A stretch of DNA of 64,000 bases from Stenogyne calaminthoides (GCA_037126765.1 JBBCBC010000054.1:366001-430000); one strand, 5' to 3'. Counted from the stretch's first letter, positions 41,707 to 54,128 are shown. A program made the numbers and translations. Notes: generated by a model not told the origin, from the letters alone.

Positions 41707-43654
41707 TGTTGGTCGGTGCAAAAGCGAGTCTTGCGTGTATGGGGGGAATACACGTGTTAGGTGTTTTAAAACTTTTTTCTTCTTGAGGTCGACTTGGGTC
41801 ATATAATCCTGAAGGTTAGGTTACGAAAGCCGCAGATCGCTCTCGAGTCAAAGTCTCTTGAGGCAGTGATCTGGCTGCTTTCGAAACCTCGGATAATCAA
41901 GCCCGAGTCACGAGTGTCGAGATCTGAGTTGCTTGGATCGGATAACTAACTTCTTGAACCCTCGAGAAAATGCGTTGGTTTGGTAACTATCTATTCTAGC
42001 TTACTCGGTTGTGCGGAATGGTTTGGCCCTTAGTTTATACTCGTTTTAAGCTTTTGCGAAAACCTTCCCTTTATGAAATAGTGATTAGGCTGTGATTCAC
42101 TTATGCAACTTGATTGGATTGATTCAATTGAATATCGGTGAAAAGTATGCTTTCAAAATCAAGTCAATGCAACGAGATAAGCCACGGATAAGGAAAGCGA
42201 TAAAGAACACAACAATTATAGTGGTTCGGAGACTCAAGCTCCTACGTCCACTCTCTCGGAGCTCTTGAGAGAAATTCACTATCAACTTATGAGTTTTACG
42301 ACTACCTCGTAGTTTACTTACTCAACTTCGTACTGAGTTTTCGACTACTCCGTGGTTTACTTACTCAACCCGACCTTGAGCTTTACGACTACCTCCGTAG
42401 TTTACTTACTCAATCACACACAAGCTTTGAGGACTACCCCTTGTAGCTTACTAACTTCTCCTCTAGAGTTTTACGACTACTCGCGTAGTTTACTAACTCT
42501 TTACAACACTTCTCACCAACAAAACACTCAACTACCTTCTTCACAAGGGTTTGGGGTTTCTTGGTTGGTTTCAACTAGGATGAGATATCCTTTACAATGA
42601 AGCACAATGAAAGGGTTAGGATATCTCGACTAAGCTTTGGATAATTCTTATCAAGCTAGGCTTAGTATAGTGAGCTCTCTTCAATATTGAAGCACTTGGG
42701 AAATTCTAAGTTTTTGAGTGCTTTTAACTTTACAAGAATAGGCTTGAGCTCTTAAGTTTGCGTATAAATTTCGTAACCTTATAATGTAGAGGGTCACCCG
42801 GTATTTATAGGCATACACCAAGGTCACTCTTGAAAAATTATCCGTTGGAGAGCAACCGTGAGTTCCCTCTTTGTGGTGTGTGAAAGCTTGGCTATATTTA
42901 GGGTTTGAAACTCCCTAACACTTTCTAGGCAATAACCTTCCATTTAGCCAGGTCTTCACTTTTTTGCGATCTGGAACTTTTGTACATCGACATCTTTTTC
43001 GAGAGACACATGTCCTTTGTCGATTGTCGGTATAGTGCGATGTTGTCTTTCTCTTTTTGACTTTTGTCTCGGTTAAAGGTAGACACCTTCAGCGGCTCTT
43101 TTTGGTTACAAACTCTCGAGTTTGATATAACCTTAACAACACTTGACTTAGTTCCTTTTTTATGCATTTGAATGTCTTGGTAGATATCTAACTTTCTAAG
43201 GAATCGCGATCTTACCGATATTGCATCCTTTAGATAGATATATTTTGTGCCTCGGAACATTCGGGGTTCATCTTGAGCATTGATTACATTCGCGATTCTT
43301 GATAATTCTTTGTGCCTTGATATTCTTGATCTTTAGTTTCTCGGTCTTGATCTTTGTGTCTTGAGTCTTGAGTCTTGAGGTCTTCGAGTCTTGGGGTCTT
43401 ACGAATCTTTGTAGTTTATCTTGGTGATGTCTTTGAGTCTTCTCGTGAGTCTTCGGATTTTCGGTATCCCCTCTTGAGTCTTGATAATTATCACGAACTA
43501 TATCTGCGACTATACATTACTGCGAGATAACATCTGAATATTCTAAAAAGCTGAATCGACTCAACTATCAAGATCATTACGAACATGTCATACTTTCGGG
43601 GGTTTTGGGATCTAATCAAAATCATAAATCTTTATTAAAATTCATCTCCCAACA
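41707..43654 (-). repeat. 3' LTR of S1
   Basis: 1948 bp, aligning throughout with 54129-56054 apart from many small indels. TATAAATA at 42802-42809 (minus). Contains the 42280-42510 tandem repeat and a ttgagtcttgagtcttgag-type microrepeat near 43360-43400. Confidence 0.92.
42280..42510. repeat. ~50-bp tandem repeat in S1 LTR
   Basis: Five imperfect units of the pattern gagttttacgactactcg, then gtagtttacttactcaac. The same block occurs in the other LTR at 54710-54930. It lies downstream of the TATA box in the minus-strand reading, so within R/U5. Confidence 0.8.
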
Positions 43655-43890
43655 ATTTCCCCCTTTTTTGATGATGCAAAACCTATCTTGTTACAAACAA
43701 ATAACCTATACTCGGGTTTTGGTTTATCTATTTCAAGATTGGTTGTCTCCCAACAATTTCTTAAATCGGAGAATCTCTCAACAATTTGAGTTTCTCAATA
43801 GTTTAATCATTGACAATTTCTTGATAATGAATCTCTTTAACTAGTTCATTACCAAATACTTAAACAATTTCTCCCTTATCAATCATACAA
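43655..43890 (-). promoter_or_regulatory. Polypurine tract and repeated PPT-like motifs, S1
   Basis: On minus, AAAAAAGGGGGAAAT precedes the LTR start. The boundary string ctcccaacaatttc (plus) at 43647-43660 recurs at 43747-43760, exactly 100 bp inward. Looser versions lie at 43775-43788 and about 43863-43876. Repeated PPTs upstream of the 3' LTR are a reported feature of Sireviruses. Confidence 0.7.
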
Positions 43891-46800
43891 TCGGTTCGAG
43901 AGACATTCATTGGGCATATCAAAATAAAATACATGTAAATAAGATAATGAGATATTATCTTTTGAGCATAATGATAAATCTTCATTGATGATTGGTATCC
44001 CGTTACATATTACAATGAGTTTATCAACAAAATCAAAAAGACAAAATATAAAGATTACAAAATCTTCGAGTCTTGATCTTTACGATTTTGGCTCTTGGTC
44101 TTCGCTCTTGAGTTTGCTTCATTCTCAACTTCATCGGTAGGCACCTCGGTCAAACATTCGAAAAATCTCTTCTTGACTCATTTCTTTCCTTGATGATGTC
44201 GGATTTGTTTCTGTTAAACCAATGACCCGACATCTTGAGCAATCTCTTGAGTAATGGCCTTCTCATTCACAAAGCCATTATCAAGTTTTGGAGGTGGATA
44301 GGAATATGGACCGGGGCTACTATCGTACCTCTCCTTCATCCCGAAAAGTTAATCGACTCTGTAGATACTTTGGATAGAAGATAAGAAGGTATTCAATGAA
44401 AGCTTCATTACGATCTGAGCTTTCCCCTCTCCATTCCACGAGAACATCATAATTGAACGGAAGGTCCTCTTGACTTCTTCCACATATCGTTGAGTTTGAT
44501 AGGCATCCATTTATCAGCGTGGGGCCCCTTTAGTGCTTTTGATGTTCCTTTCCTCTTGCTTTCATAAACTTCACGAAATCACTCCTTAAACTTACGCTCT
44601 TCGTCTATCTTCTTTTCGATCCGAGGCGTTCACGAGGACAAGGCGGCGACTTTTCTTAGCTTGTTCTTCTTGGAGTGTCTTGAGCATTTCTCGTGTTGAA
44701 GACTTTCTTACGAGGTTGAGACTTCGATTCCTTTGGTTATTCTGTTTTCTTCATCATCGAATCGATTTTCTCTGGATTGGCTTAGAAGCCTTTGCGTTGC
44801 TTTCGGGTTGAACAATGCCCAAGACTTTCCTCTTCATAGGCGATTCGGCGGCGATGGCTTGTTCCAACCTTTGCTCTAGCTTTTCGGTTTCTCTCTTGCA
44901 ACATCAAGCATAGCTTGCTTTCGAAACTTCAGTGTAGATAGGCTTTTCTACTGGCGAACTTCAACTTCTCGGTAGCTCGGAAGCTTCTTTAAAGGCTTTT
45001 GCTAGATTATACATTTGACATCTTTCGGGAGCCTTCTTCTCCAAAGTCGTGCCATGAACTTTCGAGATCTTGACTTCCTTTTCCCCTTCTTGGCAGTAAT
45101 TTGGAAGAAGCACGGAGAGTCTTTGTGTCCATGTGATATTGCTCTTTGCTTACATAGCGAACTTCTCCGCTATCTCGATCTTGTTAAAGTCTTCCGGCCT
45201 CCTTAGATGGTTCTTGGCCATGAAAATTCTTGAGATAAGTGGGCAAGCTGGCGAAGAAGTGCTTCTTTGAACATCTCTGTCATCTTGGTCATAAGCATTG
45301 AGCTCATTTCCTCAACAGCCCAGACTTGATTAGCACCTCATTCTTTTTTACGCGGTTTCACCTCTAGGAAATCGAGAACTTTCTGGTGTTTACCTTCGAT
45401 TCATCTTAACTTCGGCCTTGACTCCCTCGAACTTCTCATTTAGCTTTCCTTCCATGGAGGTCATCGGGTGGTTAGAGTGTTTTGAATTTGCACCGATTCG
45501 AAGAGTGACTAAGGCCGTCCATCTTTTGAGCTTGATTGGCCAGCGTTTCTTCCATCACGAGAGCAATCTTGATCATCATTGGCTCAACCTTCTCAAGTTT
45601 CTCTATCGAGGGTGAGATCAATCTCGGGGAATCTTACGTACCTCTGTGTTGTCGATCATCTTGAGCTCGGCTTCATTTCGAGCTCGGTCTCTCAGTGCCG
45701 CCTCGGTCGAAGAGTACTATCAACATTCGATGTTGACTAGATCGAGTTGATCGACAACGAAGTCTCCTTTTCAATCTGAGGCTGGCTTCTCAACATCTCT
45801 CTGTTGGTCCCCATCTCCATCTTGAGATTTGTCTCCATTGCTTGGGGCACCAACCCGGTTGCTCTCCTCTCGACCAACTTCCTTTGAACGGCTCATCAAA
45901 ATCGGAGTTTTTCATCTGAGCTTTGTCCTTTGAACCACTGAGAAGTCGGTCGAGAAAGGTTGTCTCCTCATTCCACCGGTCTCCCCTCTAAAAGCGGCAA
46001 TATCAAGCATCTCGGGAAGAGTCGATTGAGGATAAATCTGATTGTCCTTAATCTGAAGAAAATATCTTGCGAGATCGGGGATATGAAATTTGAGCTCGGG
46101 GTATCGGTCAAGTATGAACCGTTCCCCTTTGCTCCTCCACTCGCCTTCTTGACCTCGCCCTTCTTCCATCTCGGGCTCTCTGGTTCATTTGAAGTTTACG
46201 CTAAGGGATCAAGAAGTAGATCCTTTCGGGGAGCTCATCAAGACTATTCGCTCTGAGTCTCGGTGATCATCGAAGTTTGTGCGGTCGGGTCCTCGGTTTG
46301 TATCTGTGTGGGTTACGAGGCTGATTGGTATATCCTCGGTTTAGTGCGAGTTGGCTCGTCGATCGAGCTTGCACATCTTGGATCGACTACGGTGGCTCTT
46401 TGGCTCTTGTCGAGCTTTTTGCACTGAGGTAGGCATCTCGAGGTGCGAGCTCCTTTGAAAATTTCTGAGAAATTTTATCTGTCTTGGCGATGTCTCGAGC
46501 ACCTCGGAAAAGACACGCTCGCCGATCGATCTGTGTCACGGGAATAACTTTGAGCCAACACTTGTAATGGTGAACTCGGCGGTTTGGCCCTCGGGTTGAA
46601 TCTCTTGAGAATCACTTCCATCTTCATCGGTGAGAACCACCAATCTTTTGCGTTTTGGAGCAAGATTCTTACATTTTCATCATTTTTGCTCCTGCTCCAT
46701 CTTTGCCTCCAACAACATCTTCCCCTAGTTTGTTGGGTCTCTTTTTCGGCCATTGCGAAGGTGATTCTACCTTCTTTTCTCTCTTCCCCTTGATGACACC

Positions 46801-47584
46801 TTCCTTGCGGCAATGGGTTTAAGGAGAATTTTGGATTTAGGAAATGGGGTCGAATTGGCGAAGATATCCTCCTCCTCTCTCGCACATCTCCAAAATGTAA
46901 TCAATTTTGGTGGCATGGTGGATCTTGCCTTTGATTGAGATCGCCCCGTCAATCTTCCTCAAAACTTTAATACCTTTCGCTCACCGTCTGGATCGGGAAA
47001 TTTCGGCCGGTTGAAATTGTGGTGGGTGAAGCTTCTATCGCCGCCATCAATCGAGCCGGGTACTTATCGCTCAAAACTCCCATAAGACTCATGATGCACT
47101 TGCTCACAATATCCATCAACACCGCGATATTGTGGCTTGGTGTGCCTTTATGCGATGTCGCCTCAAACTTAACGAGGATTCTCGGCAATCCTATCTAAGT
47201 ACTCTGCTCTCTTCGACATATACATCGTAGGATCCTCTCCTCTATCACGAGCTCAAAAACATCATTGATTTTTGGAACAATATCTGAGATCCCTCTCCAA
47301 AATTGGCGTATTTGGGATATTTGCTCTAAGTGTGATCTGATTAACTTAGAATGCATCTGACCCTCTTCATCTATCTTCAAATTCTGAGATGAATTCGATT
47401 ACCTCTTTTCGCAAACTCACAGTGCAGTGGGTTTTGCGACTAGTTAGAATGAGTTTGCGATCGAATCATATCGCGAGCCTCCTCTTACGGCTTTGAGTTG
47501 GTTTGTGCTTTTGAGTGAGACAACGAACTTCGTACCGCGGCTTGTTGGTTTTGGCTAATCTCTCTCGAGCAGGGTTGGAGCCAT
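43891..47584 (-). pseudogene. Extra 3' coding region of S1 (env-like position), degraded
   Basis: It lies between the pol stop (about 48191) and the PPT, where Sireviruses carry an env-like or unknown ORF. On minus it opens at an ATG (47584) in a plant-like context (AAAATGGC) and reads MAPTLLERD before a stop. Successive frames downstream give protein-like pieces (47195-47380, 46967-47188, 46767-46952, 46475-46885, 45912-46169) with Lys/Glu/Ser-rich, mostly hydrophilic composition. I see no signal peptide and no clear membrane segment, so envelope function is not supported. The pieces could be an intact protein broken by sequence errors. I do not recognise the family. Confidence 0.55.
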
Positions 47585-47716
47585 TTTAGAGTTTGATTGA
47601 AGAAAAGTGAAGCTTTAGGGTTTGGAGATTTTTTACGGGCAAAGGGATTTTTTAATTGCGAGAGGATTTGAAAATGAAGGGTTTGATAAAATTTTTGGCT
47701 TGAATGGTGATTGGGG

Positions 47717-47724
47717 TTTATATA
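47717..47724 (-). promoter_or_regulatory. Internal TATA box ahead of the S1 3' ORF
   Basis: TATATAAA on minus, 133 bp upstream of the ATG at 47584. The interval contains AAACCCTAAAGC and a pyrimidine-rich run before AAAATGGC, like a plant 5' UTR. It suggests a separate promoter for the 3' ORF. Inferred from sequence only. Confidence 0.5.
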
Positions 47725-48190
47725 GCCTTGAGATCGTGGGGAATCGTGTTGGTTAGGTGAGTAACAGCGGTTGAGATTAATCTCCAGATTAATCGAATTA
47801 TCTGAAAACGGCGATCTCGAAAAATGGCCGCCAAAACATCCTCATTGGTCATTAATGTAGCGAGCATTAAATATTTATTGACCTTGCCGAATTTAAAAAT
47901 GATCCGCCCAAAAAAAAACATTCCTCGGTGTTTTTATATTTATTGCGAATGATTCTTGAATTTACTTGAGCAATAAATGGATCGCATAGTCATTACTTCT
48001 TCAAACCAATTTCCCTCTATCGGTCTTCTTTGATCTTGATCTTGATAAAATGTCGATATATAATCTTGAATTGGTTCGATTATCTTTCTTGAGTTTTACG
48101 AGATTCGATTCGGTATTTCCATTTTATCTGAGCTTCCGGAAGGATTACGAGAAAACTTCATCATCGAAAACCTTGATTTTTGATTTTATT
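47725..48190 (-). other. Spacer between pol and the 3' ORF, S1
   Basis: AT-rich. One short frame (47718-47921 minus) has no motif. It probably holds the promoter of the downstream ORF. Confidence 0.5.
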
Positions 48191-48800
48191 CTATACACTG
48201 GTTCTAGCATCCCTAATTCAATTTGAAAGTTCTTGAAATCTTGATTAGCAAAGGTTTAGTCAAGATATCGACTCTCTACCTTATCGGTATGAATTTTCTC
48301 CATCCTTATGTCCTTAACTTACCGACATGATCTCGATGAAGTGAAATCGATATGCGTACACGGTTGTGCAATAAGGGTTTTTGTGAAATAGCAATGGCAC
48401 TATTATTGTCACAAAATATTGGTACTTCATTGGCTACAACTTTATAATCCCTCAATTGTTATGCGAGGCAAAGAATGCATGCCTGCAATGACTTCTGTGA
48501 CCATATATTAAACCCGGTAGTACTTGTTGCTCTTGAGGTGCATTTCTTCGAAAACCAAGATATCGACTTGCTTCCTAGAAATTGACAAGTTCTGAAGTGG
48601 ACTTTCTGTCAGTCTGCATCCTCCATGTCGACATCGAGTAACCACTTAACTCTAGGTTATCATCATTTGGATACCATAATCCTCTATTCTTTGTGCCCTT
48701 AAGATATTTGATTATCTTTTTGGCGGCATCCATGTATTAGCCTTAGGATTAGCTTGGTATCTTGCACATATCAACAACAAATGTTATATCCGGCCTACTT
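48191..48800 (-). pseudogene. pol: RNase H, S1
   Basis: The minus-strand reading, across frames, includes the copia RNase H end VDILTKPLL and a TDRKST-like block, with the pol end ML-EPV and stop near 48191. DKTSIA-type motifs between 48400 and 48600 are disrupted by indels. It is the C-terminal domain of pol and would degrade the RNA strand of the hybrid. Confidence 0.78.
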
Positions 48801-49800
48801 AATTTTGTGAGATAGAGCAATGATCAATGATTCCTCTATAATCGATTATGACTTCTTGATTTGCCTTGAGAATCGGGATCCGTCTTGTAGTTAGTATTCA
48901 TGGGAATTCTAAGCGTATTGCAATCTGTACACCATATTTGGCAATCGGATCTACGGTGTACTTTGCACGGTTGATGAATATTCCTTCCTTTGATTGTTTC
49001 ACTTGAAGTCCTAGAAAAAATTCATCTCTCCATCATTGACATCTCAAACTTGCCTTTCATCGGTTTGAAAACTTTTCACATAGGTGATGGTTTGGAGAAT
49101 CAAAAATGATGTCATCAACATATATCTGAACTAGTAAGATATCTTCCCCATCCTCTATCTGAGCGAGTTCTATCAGCGATTCCTTTGACAAAACCATGGT
49201 CGATAAAAGCGAGAAAAAGTATCATACCATGCTCGGGTCTTTGTTTAAGACCATACAAAGCTTTTCTTAGCTTTTGTAAACTTGGTCATTCTGTTTTTGA
49301 AACCGGGGAGGTTGTTCCCATAAAACCTCTTCTTTAAGCCGCGCAGATTCGAGAAATGCACTTTTCACATCCATCGATGGTATGTGAACTTCGTGTGGGC
49401 GGCATATGCAAGAAACAATCGATGGCTTCTAGTCTTGCAGCGGTGCAAAGGTTTCATCATAATCCAAGCCTTCTTCTTGGGAATAACCTTGTGCTGACTA
49501 GCCTTGCCTTGTTTCTCACAATGTTGTTGTTTTCATCTCTTTTGTTCTTGAAAACCCCCTTGGTTCCAATGACATTGTGCCTTTACGGTCTATCTACTAG
49601 CTCCCATACTTCATTCCTCGAGAATTGATTTGACTCATCTTGCATGGCGGTAATCCAGTGAGAATCTTGTAGAGCTTCACCAATCTCGATGGGTTTCTCT
49701 CGATAGGGCAATGAGAATAGTGCACTCTCTCCATGGAACCTTCTAGTCTTAACACCTTCGGTTAGATCACCCACAATCGGCTTGTAGGATGGCTATCTAA
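48801..49800 (-). pseudogene. pol: Reverse transcriptase, S1
   Basis: The frame 49583-49774 carries the RT N-terminus SHWITAMQDESNQFSRNEVW. Further blocks in shifted frames are MDVKSAFLE near 49360, LYGLKQ near 49250 and the catalytic YVDDIIF encoded at about 49103-49123. The order and spacing are those of a copia RT of the SIRE type. At least four frameshifts are visible, so it is not translatable as read, although the catalytic motif itself is intact. Confidence 0.85.
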
Positions 49801-50990
49801 CCATTTCCTTCTTGATGTTCCCCCTTCAATGATATCCTCAACATTTGAAATGTTAGGTTCGATTAAATCGACAAACTCGGGGAACAACAAAACGGGGAAA
49901 GGGAATCATCTTCCTCGGGAAATTCTATTGAGAACATTGTCGGGAGACATTTGTTCCCCTTTGGTTGATAGATTGAAATTGCCTCATTTGTGACCACATC
50001 TTCATTGGCATCACGTGCACGAGTGCGAGGCGGTGTTTGTTCGGATTGGTCACCTTTGGGTGTTGGTTTTCTGGGTCTCACCATCACGATTTCCATCACG
50101 AACTTCTTTATCGAGTGCGAGTCACTCAATCATAGATAATGGTGACTTCTTCTTTCGGATTAGATGGATGATTTATCTTTCTGTTTTGGGCTTAATCTGG
50201 TGATCCTCTTTGTCGAGTTCATTTGCATCATGTTCTGTTTCTTACGAACACAAGCAGATTCATCAAAAACAACATGAGGTGTTTCCTCCACAATAAAGTC
50301 CTCTGGTTGTAAACTCTGAAAGCTTTCTTGACTTGAGAATATCTAAGAATATTCCTTCATCGACTTTACTATCAAATGTTTTCAACTGATCTTTACCATT
50401 ATTGTGTATGAAAACACTTGCAACCAAAACACACAAAAGAAAGAAACAAGAGGCTTCCTTTCATTCAAAGCTCAAAGGCGTTTTGCCTTGACTTTTTGTC
50501 GGCATGGATCTATTACGAGAGTAGCGTGCGGTGTTGTTGACTTTAGCCCAAAATCTTTTAGGAATATCGACTTAATTTATCATTGTCCTTGCGAACTTCT
50601 TTCGGAGTTACATTTCCTTCTTTCGGCAACACCATTTTGTTGAGGGGTCCTTGCGGTGATGTTTCATGTAGAATTCCATTTCTTTGCACAATAATCGAAA
50701 TGATATGATTTATAAACTCGGTTCCTTTGTCGGATCGATTTTGACCACACTCGATTTTTCTCATTCTTGAATCTTTTCGATAATGCGGCGACTTTATCGA
50801 GTCTCTTTCTTCTTGAGTAAGAATATGACCCAAGTATATCTTGAGTAGTCATCAACTACTACCAATGTGTATTCACGCCATTAGTGCTCACGCGGGTGTT
50901 ATAGGACCAAGCGAGATCCATATCTGGTGAAGTATTCTCTCGGTAGAAACTTCTACTTTGCTTTTAAATGATGCTTTGACTTGTTTTCCT
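49801..50990 (-). pseudogene. pol: Integrase and linker, S1
   Basis: The frame 50558-50833 has SDKGTEFINHIISI (catalytic Asp region, D-x-G-T-E-F) followed by RNGILHETSPQGP, which corresponds to the catalytic Glu region of copia integrase. The first Asp region and the FVDDFSRYTWV-like block lie near 50820-50990 in other frames. 49863-50129 is a Pro/Arg/Thr-rich linker between integrase and RT. Broken by frameshifts. Confidence 0.82.
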
Positions 50991-51290
50991 TTAAAGCGCA
51001 TCACAAATGTGTTCCTTCTTGAACACTTCATTAGGCAACCCTCTCACAAGAGCTAATCTTGCAAGCTTGTTCGGGGTTTTTGAAGTTTAGGTGATTCATT
51101 CTTTTTATGCCATAACGGTTTGGTATCTGTGGAACTTTTAGCAATTAAACATGTATCTTTAGGAGTTGAACTCAATCGACCAAGATACACATTCCCTTTT
51201 CTTGTACCCGGTCGATAATACTTTACGTGATGTATCATCTTTCACAAAGCATAAGTTCTTGGAGAACTCAACATTGAAACCTTTATCACG
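50991..51290 (-). pseudogene. pol: GAG-pre-integrase domain, S1
   Basis: The frame 51053-51238 includes GNVYLGRLSSTPKDTCLI and TKPLWHKK, the start of the pre-integrase zinc domain (normally WHKRLGH). The rest (LVRGLPN-like) is in the neighbouring frame near 51030. Confidence 0.78.
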
Positions 51291-51570
51291 AATTGGCTAA
51301 TTGTGTGACAAGTTATGCTTCAATCGGATACATATGAAACACCATGGATATGGTGAGTCGACTTCCAAAGTTCCATATCCTTTGATCATCCCCTTGGAGT
51401 TATCTCCAAAAGTGATACGTGGGCCTCTTTTTGTTCAACATAGTAGTTTGAGCATCTTCTTGAATCTGTCATATGTCTTGAGCATCCTTTGTCAAGATAC
51501 CATACATCGGGGAGCTTTTTTCATCTCTGCTCATTAGTGCCATGTGATCTTTCATCGACTTAGTGCCTGG
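51291..51570 (-). pseudogene. pol: Aspartic protease, S1
   Basis: In shifted minus frames the copia protease landmarks are visible: GCSRHMTD near 51480-51505, FGDNSKG and KGYGTLEVDS near 51370-51420, and LKHNL near 51320. The D-S-G-like active site immediately upstream of GCSRHMT is damaged (TKDAQ-type reading). Confidence 0.75.
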
Positions 51571-52955
51571 TTTTCCTCACGAAAAAGCAGATCAATTCTT
51601 AGGTACCCATTTTGTGTAGGGTCCCTACGAGGTTAAATTTGTACCTTTCGGAATCAAATCGCTGACAACTCTAATCACTTTAGAGTGGCTAATTTGTCTT
51701 CCATAAACATCAACATATCATCCACTACTCTGGGTGCCTTAGCAGTTTTACGTATATATGTGTGCTAGCTTTAGCATGAACATGTGCCTTAGAGTTCTTC
51801 TTTGGTTCGGGCCTTACTGTTGGATGCTTAGGCTTTTTGTGCGGCCGGTCTAAATCTTTGATGACTCGGGTTGAGATAACCTTTACCCTTAGGCAAAGTG
51901 AGGTTCGGGTTATGCATCTTTGAAATCTGGGTCTTCGGCATCTTGAGGACTTGGTCTCTTGATTGAGAATGTCTCCTTTGAGTGTTTCTCATCGAGGATT
52001 CCTCGATGGTTCGATGTGGAGCCTTTCGGGTTTGCATTCTTAGCTTGAGGCTTTGAAGTACTTGCACGAAACTTTCAAGTGGCCCCTTTCGGGTTTTCTT
52101 GCCTTTTTTTTTGAGGTTTGGGCTTTCTAACTTTGATCATTAGGTTTCTTGAGACCATAGGTCCTTTTCCCTTGTCTACAACCTTGGGCATTTCTTGAGT
52201 TTGAAGTGTAGGTGCCTTTGGTTTTACAAAAATAGTCTTCTTGCTACTTGACGTGACATTTAGATGACCTTGTGAGGTTCCCCACTGGAATATATCCCAA
52301 TCCAGATTTTTATAGTCACAGATCTCTGGTAACTCTGAATTTCATCTATTACATTAGATGCATTATTCAATAGAGTTAACTTCTTTTACGTGCACTATCC
52401 TCCGCGATTCTGTAGAGTTTTATGCTTCTCGAGAGAGGTCATTGAACTTCGATTACGATTAAATTTGAATCTCTTGATGGATTTCTCTAGCTTTTGATTA
52501 GGGACATTATCAACTTCTCTTTCTCGAGAGTTGTACTTTGAACATCCGGTTCATCGGTAGCTCCCATTAATTGAAGTGACTTCAATATTGCTAGAAGTCT
52601 TTCCATTTTAGATTTTTTGACTTTCGGTTCTTATTACGCTCTTGAGTTTGATTTAGCGATCCTTGCAAAAGCGACATAGTCCTTCATCCAGATTCTCGAA
52701 AGAATCCATCGGTCAAAATGATATTTTCGATTGGAACTTGAAAACTCTTGTGCTAGTGTAGGAGCAACAACGGAGAAAAGAAGAGTTTACCTCCTCAATG
52801 GCCATCAGACGGATGTCATCACTTTCTTTGTGCGAGAATATCTCATCTGAAAGAGCTAGATCCTCCTCCTCGAGTGTTCTTCTTACGCAATCATGGCCTT
52901 TTGCTTGAGAACTTACGGTCTCTTATAGCTTGCCTTTCTCTTCTCTCCTTAGCAC
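51571..52955 (-). pseudogene. gag: Gag-to-protease linker of S1
   Basis: This long interval separates the Gag knuckle from protease. One basic frame (51828-52067) reads NTQRRHSQSRDQVLKMPK-like sequence. Coiled-coil-type heptads may exist around 52400-52900, but frames are broken. Sirevirus Gags have a long C-terminal extension, which this could be. I see no separate gene. Confidence 0.5.
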
Positions 52956-53997
52956 TCAAATCTGGACAATCATCTTTGGAAGTGACCTTTCTTTGGCGGT
53001 TATAGCATCTGTTGGCATCATCATCACGATCATTTTCTTCTTTGGACTTGGAGTCCTTTCTTTTGGATGAAGATCCGCCCGACTTTCGAGTCTTTCTTCT
53101 TCTCGGTTGATATGTCCTCGGGTTTTCTTCGGTACTGTGGTTCTGTAATAGTTTTTGTATTTTCCAAATCTACTATTGAGTCTATCAAACCTTCTTGCCA
53201 TCGGTTTTAGCTTTTCCTCAAGCTCATCGATTTTTTTGGCATGGGGTTCTCGAGACTCTCTAGTTTTCTGAGTTTTATCTTTGGCTTTTAAGGCCACATT
53301 CTTTTCGATGAAGAATCATCTTTCTTTGTCGACCTTTTGGATTTCTTATCAATTACAAATTCATAGGCTTTCATTTCGGAAGACTTGTTGGTAAGGCATT
53401 GAGTTAATATTCTTGGTGTTTTCAATCACCCTTTGCATGAATATCCCATTTCTTAGATAGACCTCTAAGAATTTTTCAATGCAACTTCTCTCTGTGGGTA
53501 TTTCTTTCCAAGTGCATTTAGATCATTCATGATCTTTAGTGAATCGACTTCGGTTTGTCTATTGATTCACCATCATCCATTTCAAAACTATCAAACTTTC
53601 CAATTGCCCTTTGAAAGTTTTTTTTCTTTTATATGATCGTGCCTTGGCACATAACAGTAGTGTATCCCAAATCTCTTTAGCGATATTCGGTGAGAGATCA
53701 TTCCCATCACACCATCATCAATTGTCTTTGTATAGTGTGTCTTTTTGCAATGTAGTCTAGATTGACTAACTTTTCTCTCCTCGAGAGTCGGTTGGTCATC
53801 GGACTTAGGAAATCTGCTCTAGGATCAATTCTCTCATCTTTTGTTCCTCTCAGGGGATTCACTCTGATGCTTGGAATGGTCCTTGAGAGACCACTCTCCA
53901 CATACGCTCATGTTTGGAATCTGAGATGAGCTGCGCATTCTCGGTCTCCATAGGTCATAGTTCTCCTTTGAGAACATGGGAAGTTTTTAGAAGACAT
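52956..53997 (-). pseudogene. gag: Gag, S1
   Basis: The ATG at 53997 (minus) starts a Gag N-terminus with a NYDLW-like block in the shifted frame (DUF4219/UBN2-type copia Gag). The frame 53707-53901 follows. The frame 52956-53297 covers RRFDRLNSRFGKYKNYYR and a basic region leading to a CCHC-type knuckle at about 52964-53007, where C-Y-N and a final Asp-Asp-Cys can be read with one frame slip. Gag would form the particle. At least three frameshifts. Confidence 0.78.
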
Positions 53998-54113
53998 TTT
54001 TTGATCTCTTGAAAAATAAAAGGTTTGACAAATAAGATCGATTCGGATAGACCCAAGTATTTTTGAAAATAAAACTTTGGTCAACCACGGTAAGTGGTCA
54101 AGTTGAACCCTTT

Positions 54114-54128
54114 GCTCACGATACCACT
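54114..54128 (-). promoter_or_regulatory. Primer-binding site, S1
   Basis: Next to the LTR end (minus): AGTGGTATCGTGAGC. It matches the iMet-type TGGTATCAGAGC except that CAG reads CGTG. The two-base spacer AG is as in other plant copia elements. Confidence 0.78.

Noticed and set aside
42280..42510. CRISPR-like or zinc-finger-coding repeat in the S1 LTR
   Set aside because: Non-coding tandem repeat, present in both LTRs and without spacers.
43891..47584. Envelope glycoprotein in S1
   Set aside because: The position fits, but no signal peptide or transmembrane segment is visible. Only 'extra 3' ORF region' is supportable.
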